From Dyella kyungheensis (lineage in GTDB: Bacteria; Pseudomonadota; Gammaproteobacteria; Xanthomonadales; Rhodanobacteraceae), in the NCBI RefSeq assembly GCF_016905005.1, contig NZ_JADIKC010000005.1:124001-188000 (forward strand): a DNA stretch of 64,000 nt. The letters are read 5' to 3'. The position numbers and the translations under genes are program-made. How positions within the stretch are numbered: the first letter of the stretch is position 1; each line of letters begins with the position of its first letter. Below are positions 62,302-64,000 of this stretch, in pieces. The notes under the pieces were generated by a model. That model made no database searches, was not told the origin of the DNA, and worked only from the letters and a program-made list of their open reading frames with translations.

Positions 62302-63750
62302 TCAGGCGCTGATGGGCACAAACTCGGCGGCGAGCATCTCGCCCCAGGCTTGCAGTTGATCGAGGAGGTCGAGTTTGTCCTGGCGCGTATCGTCGGCACG
62401 CAATGCAGCAATGCGCGCGAAATAGTCGTCCAGGGTAAGGTTGGTCAAAGGCGTGGGCTGGGTCAGGCGCTCACGGCAGAACGTCTGCCAGCGCGCCTGC
62501 TCGTCCAGGCTCAGCGTTTCGGGCCAGTTGCGGGCACGGTAGCGGAACAGCAGTTCCGGGTAGCGCGGATCGCGGAACGGGAATTCACGCTGCGCCAGCT
62601 GGTCCGGCGGCGTGCCGCGGATCTCGCTGAGCAGGCGCTTGTCGGCATCGGGAAGAAAGCCGCTGTACAAGGCCAGCTCGGGGTCGAGCGGCGGGGGCAG
62701 ATCGGCGGCGCGCTGGAACACACGGCGCAGCTTCGCGGCCAGCCCATCGGCGGAGGCGAGCATGTCGCGATGTGCCTGCACCCGATCCAGGTCGATCTGC
62801 AGGCGGCCAAGATCCACGCCCTTAAGCGTCGACAGCGGCGCCAGCGCCGGCGCGCGATTGGCGCGCACGGTGCGCAGCGGAATCCGCTCGACGCCTTCGG
62901 GCAGGTCGGCGCGTGCGGTGAACACGCGGTCGGCGATCTCGCCTTCATCCAGGGCAAGCAGCTCCGAGGGATCGTGGCTCAAGTCGTAGACGATGATTTC
63001 GCCGGGGCGGCTCGGGTGCGCCGCCAACGGTGCGACCACGGCAAGGCAGTGGCGGCTGGACGGATAGCGCGACGACACGTGCACCACCGGCGTCATCGCC
63101 ACCACATCGAGCATCTCGAACACGCGTTGCTTGCGGCGCAGCTGGAAGTACCAATCCCACAGTCGCGGTTGGCGCACCCGGATGAGCCGGGCCAGATCGA
63201 TCAGCGCATACACGTCCGACAACGCGTCATGTGCGCGCTCCTGCCGCAGGTGGTTGGCGGTGGCCAGATGCTCGAGCTTGAAGCTGGGCGAGCCATCCTC
63301 GCGCAGGGGCCACTCGATGCCCTCGGGCCGCAGCGCCTGGCACATGCGCACCAGGTCGATCAGGTCCCAGCGTGAGTTGCCGTTCTCCCATTCGCGGCCA
63401 TAGGGCTCGAACATGTTGCGGTAGAACAGCTGGCGGCCGATCTCGTCGTCGAAGCGCAGCGAGTTGTAGCCCACGCCGCAGGTGCCCGGCTGTGCCAGCT
63501 GCTCGTGCACGCGGGCGGCGAAATCCGCCTCCGGGCAACCCTCGCGCTCGGCCTGCTGGGGCGTGATGCCGGTGATCATGCAGGCATCGGGGTGCGGCGG
63601 CATCTCGCGCGGGGGCTTGCCGAAGAACATCACCGGCGCGCCCACGATTTCCAGCTCCATCGTCGTGCGGATGCCCGCGAACTGGACCGGCCGGTCGCGC
63701 CAGGGATCGGCGCCGAAGGTCTCGTAGTCGTGCCAGAAGAAGGTCTGCAT
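62302..63750 (-). CDS. sbcB: Exodeoxyribonuclease I
   Basis: A 482-residue 3'-5' single-strand DNA exonuclease of the DnaQ-like (DEDD) superfamily. ExoI motif: FWHDYETFGADP with Asp8 and Glu10. GVGYNSLRFDDEIGRQLFYRNMFEPYGREW and HDALSDVYALIDLA give the remaining acids. SH3-like and C-terminal domains (DELGLARLI-like to LPDADKRLLSEIR) follow in the usual order and length. It is followed by the DUF2461 gene and divergent from orn. Confidence 0.95.
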   Translation of the reverse strand: MQTFFWHDYETFGADPWRDRPVQFAGIRTTMELEIVGAPVMFFGKPPREMPPHPDACMITGITPQQAEREGCPEADFAARVHEQLAQPGTCGVGYNSLRFDDEIGRQLFYRNMFEPYGREWENGNSRWDLIDLVRMCQALRPEGIEWPLREDGSPSFKLEHLATANHLRQERAHDALSDVYALIDLARLIRVRQPRLWDWYFQLRRKQRVFEMLDVVAMTPVVHVSSRYPSSRHCLAVVAPLAAHPSRPGEIIVYDLSHDPSELLALDEGEIADRVFTARADLPEGVERIPLRTVRANRAPALAPLSTLKGVDLGRLQIDLDRVQAHRDMLASADGLAAKLRRVFQRAADLPPPLDPELALYSGFLPDADKRLLSEIRGTPPDQLAQREFPFRDPRYPELLFRYRARNWPETLSLDEQARWQTFCRERLTQPTPLTNLTLDDYFARIAALRADDTRQDKLDLLDQLQAWGEMLAAEFVPISA

Positions 63751-63878
63751 GCAGCGATCATCGCACGGCCTTCATGCGTGCTCCACGCTCCCCCGGCGGG
63801 GGTTCGGCGTAAGCGCTATGCCGAAAATCAGGGTGGCGGCCGGCAACCTGCTGTTAGACTCCGCGTCCAGGAGGGCGC

Positions 63879-64000
63879 ATGAGCCAAGCGAACGAAGACA
63901 ATCTGATCTGGATCGACCTGGAGATGACCGGGCTCGATACGGACAACGACTCTATCCTCGAGATCGCCACCATCGTCACCGACAAGGACCTTCGCATTCT
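63879..64000 (+). CDS. orn: Oligoribonuclease, 5' part only
   Basis: Degrades 2-5-base RNA oligomers, the last step of mRNA turnover and of c-di-GMP breakdown (pGpG). Only the first 40 codons are in the window, including the diagnostic [21 protein letters not shown] with the first catalytic acids. AGGAGG lies 6 bases before ATG 63879. The rest of the gene lies beyond the right edge. Confidence 0.93.
   Translation, partial: MSQANEDNLIWIDLEMTGLDTDNDSILEIATIVTDKDLRI

Overview
The window is a GC-rich, densely coding chromosomal segment of a gammaproteobacterium. Gene content and order suggest the Xanthomonadales, probably a Dyella/Rhodanobacter/Luteibacter-like organism. This rests on acnA divergent from acnB, scpA-scpB-rluB, sbcB beside orn, many envelope proteins and LysR regulators; the genus is an inference. 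I recognised 58 protein genes, of which the first and last are cut by the window edges. I saw no rRNA, tRNA, CRISPR array, phage or insertion sequence.

Layout. 1-2.3 kb: the end of an RND efflux system (outer-membrane channel) and a small membrane protein. 2.3-10.2 kb: a six-gene operon read leftwards for the last steps of protocatechuate 4,5-cleavage or gallate degradation. It holds an amidohydrolase, a dihydroxyphthalate decarboxylase-like protein, a DctA-type carrier, an OprB-like porin, LigK aldolase and LigJ hydratase, and is divergent from a LysR regulator with two HTH domains. 10.2-23 kb: mixed accessory genes (DUF5916 protein, secreted amidohydrolase, FosX-like enzyme, methyltransferase, PhoD phosphatase, an SdpR/SdpI-like pair, lipase, MocR and AraC regulators).

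23.5-36.6 kb is the most unusual part. Two paralogous DUF3300-DUF2950 pairs, two beta-barrel proteins, a multi-pass membrane protein, rubredoxin and a glycine-zipper protein lie next to a MASE1 histidine kinase, two NarL-type response regulators and a third receiver that lacks an output domain. A 10-bp dyad, GTAGATTTAC or close variants (core GTA-N4-TAC), recurs upstream of the regulators, of the second DUF3300 cluster, of the adjacent barrel gene and near the efflux gene. I propose, as inference, that this is one envelope regulon.

36.6-49.7 kb: stand-alone LigD-type polymerase, YtcJ-like amidohydrolase, azoreductase with LysR regulator, aminotransferase plus omega-amidase, double retropepsin, DUF2975/XRE pair, ArsC-like protein, and rluB-scpB-scpA. 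50-64 kb: dinB, PilZ protein, fadD, lipoprotein, acnA and acnB, OxyR-like regulator, DUF2461 protein, sbcB and the start of orn. Paired GC-rich palindromic repeats are concentrated in the intergenic gaps of this last part.
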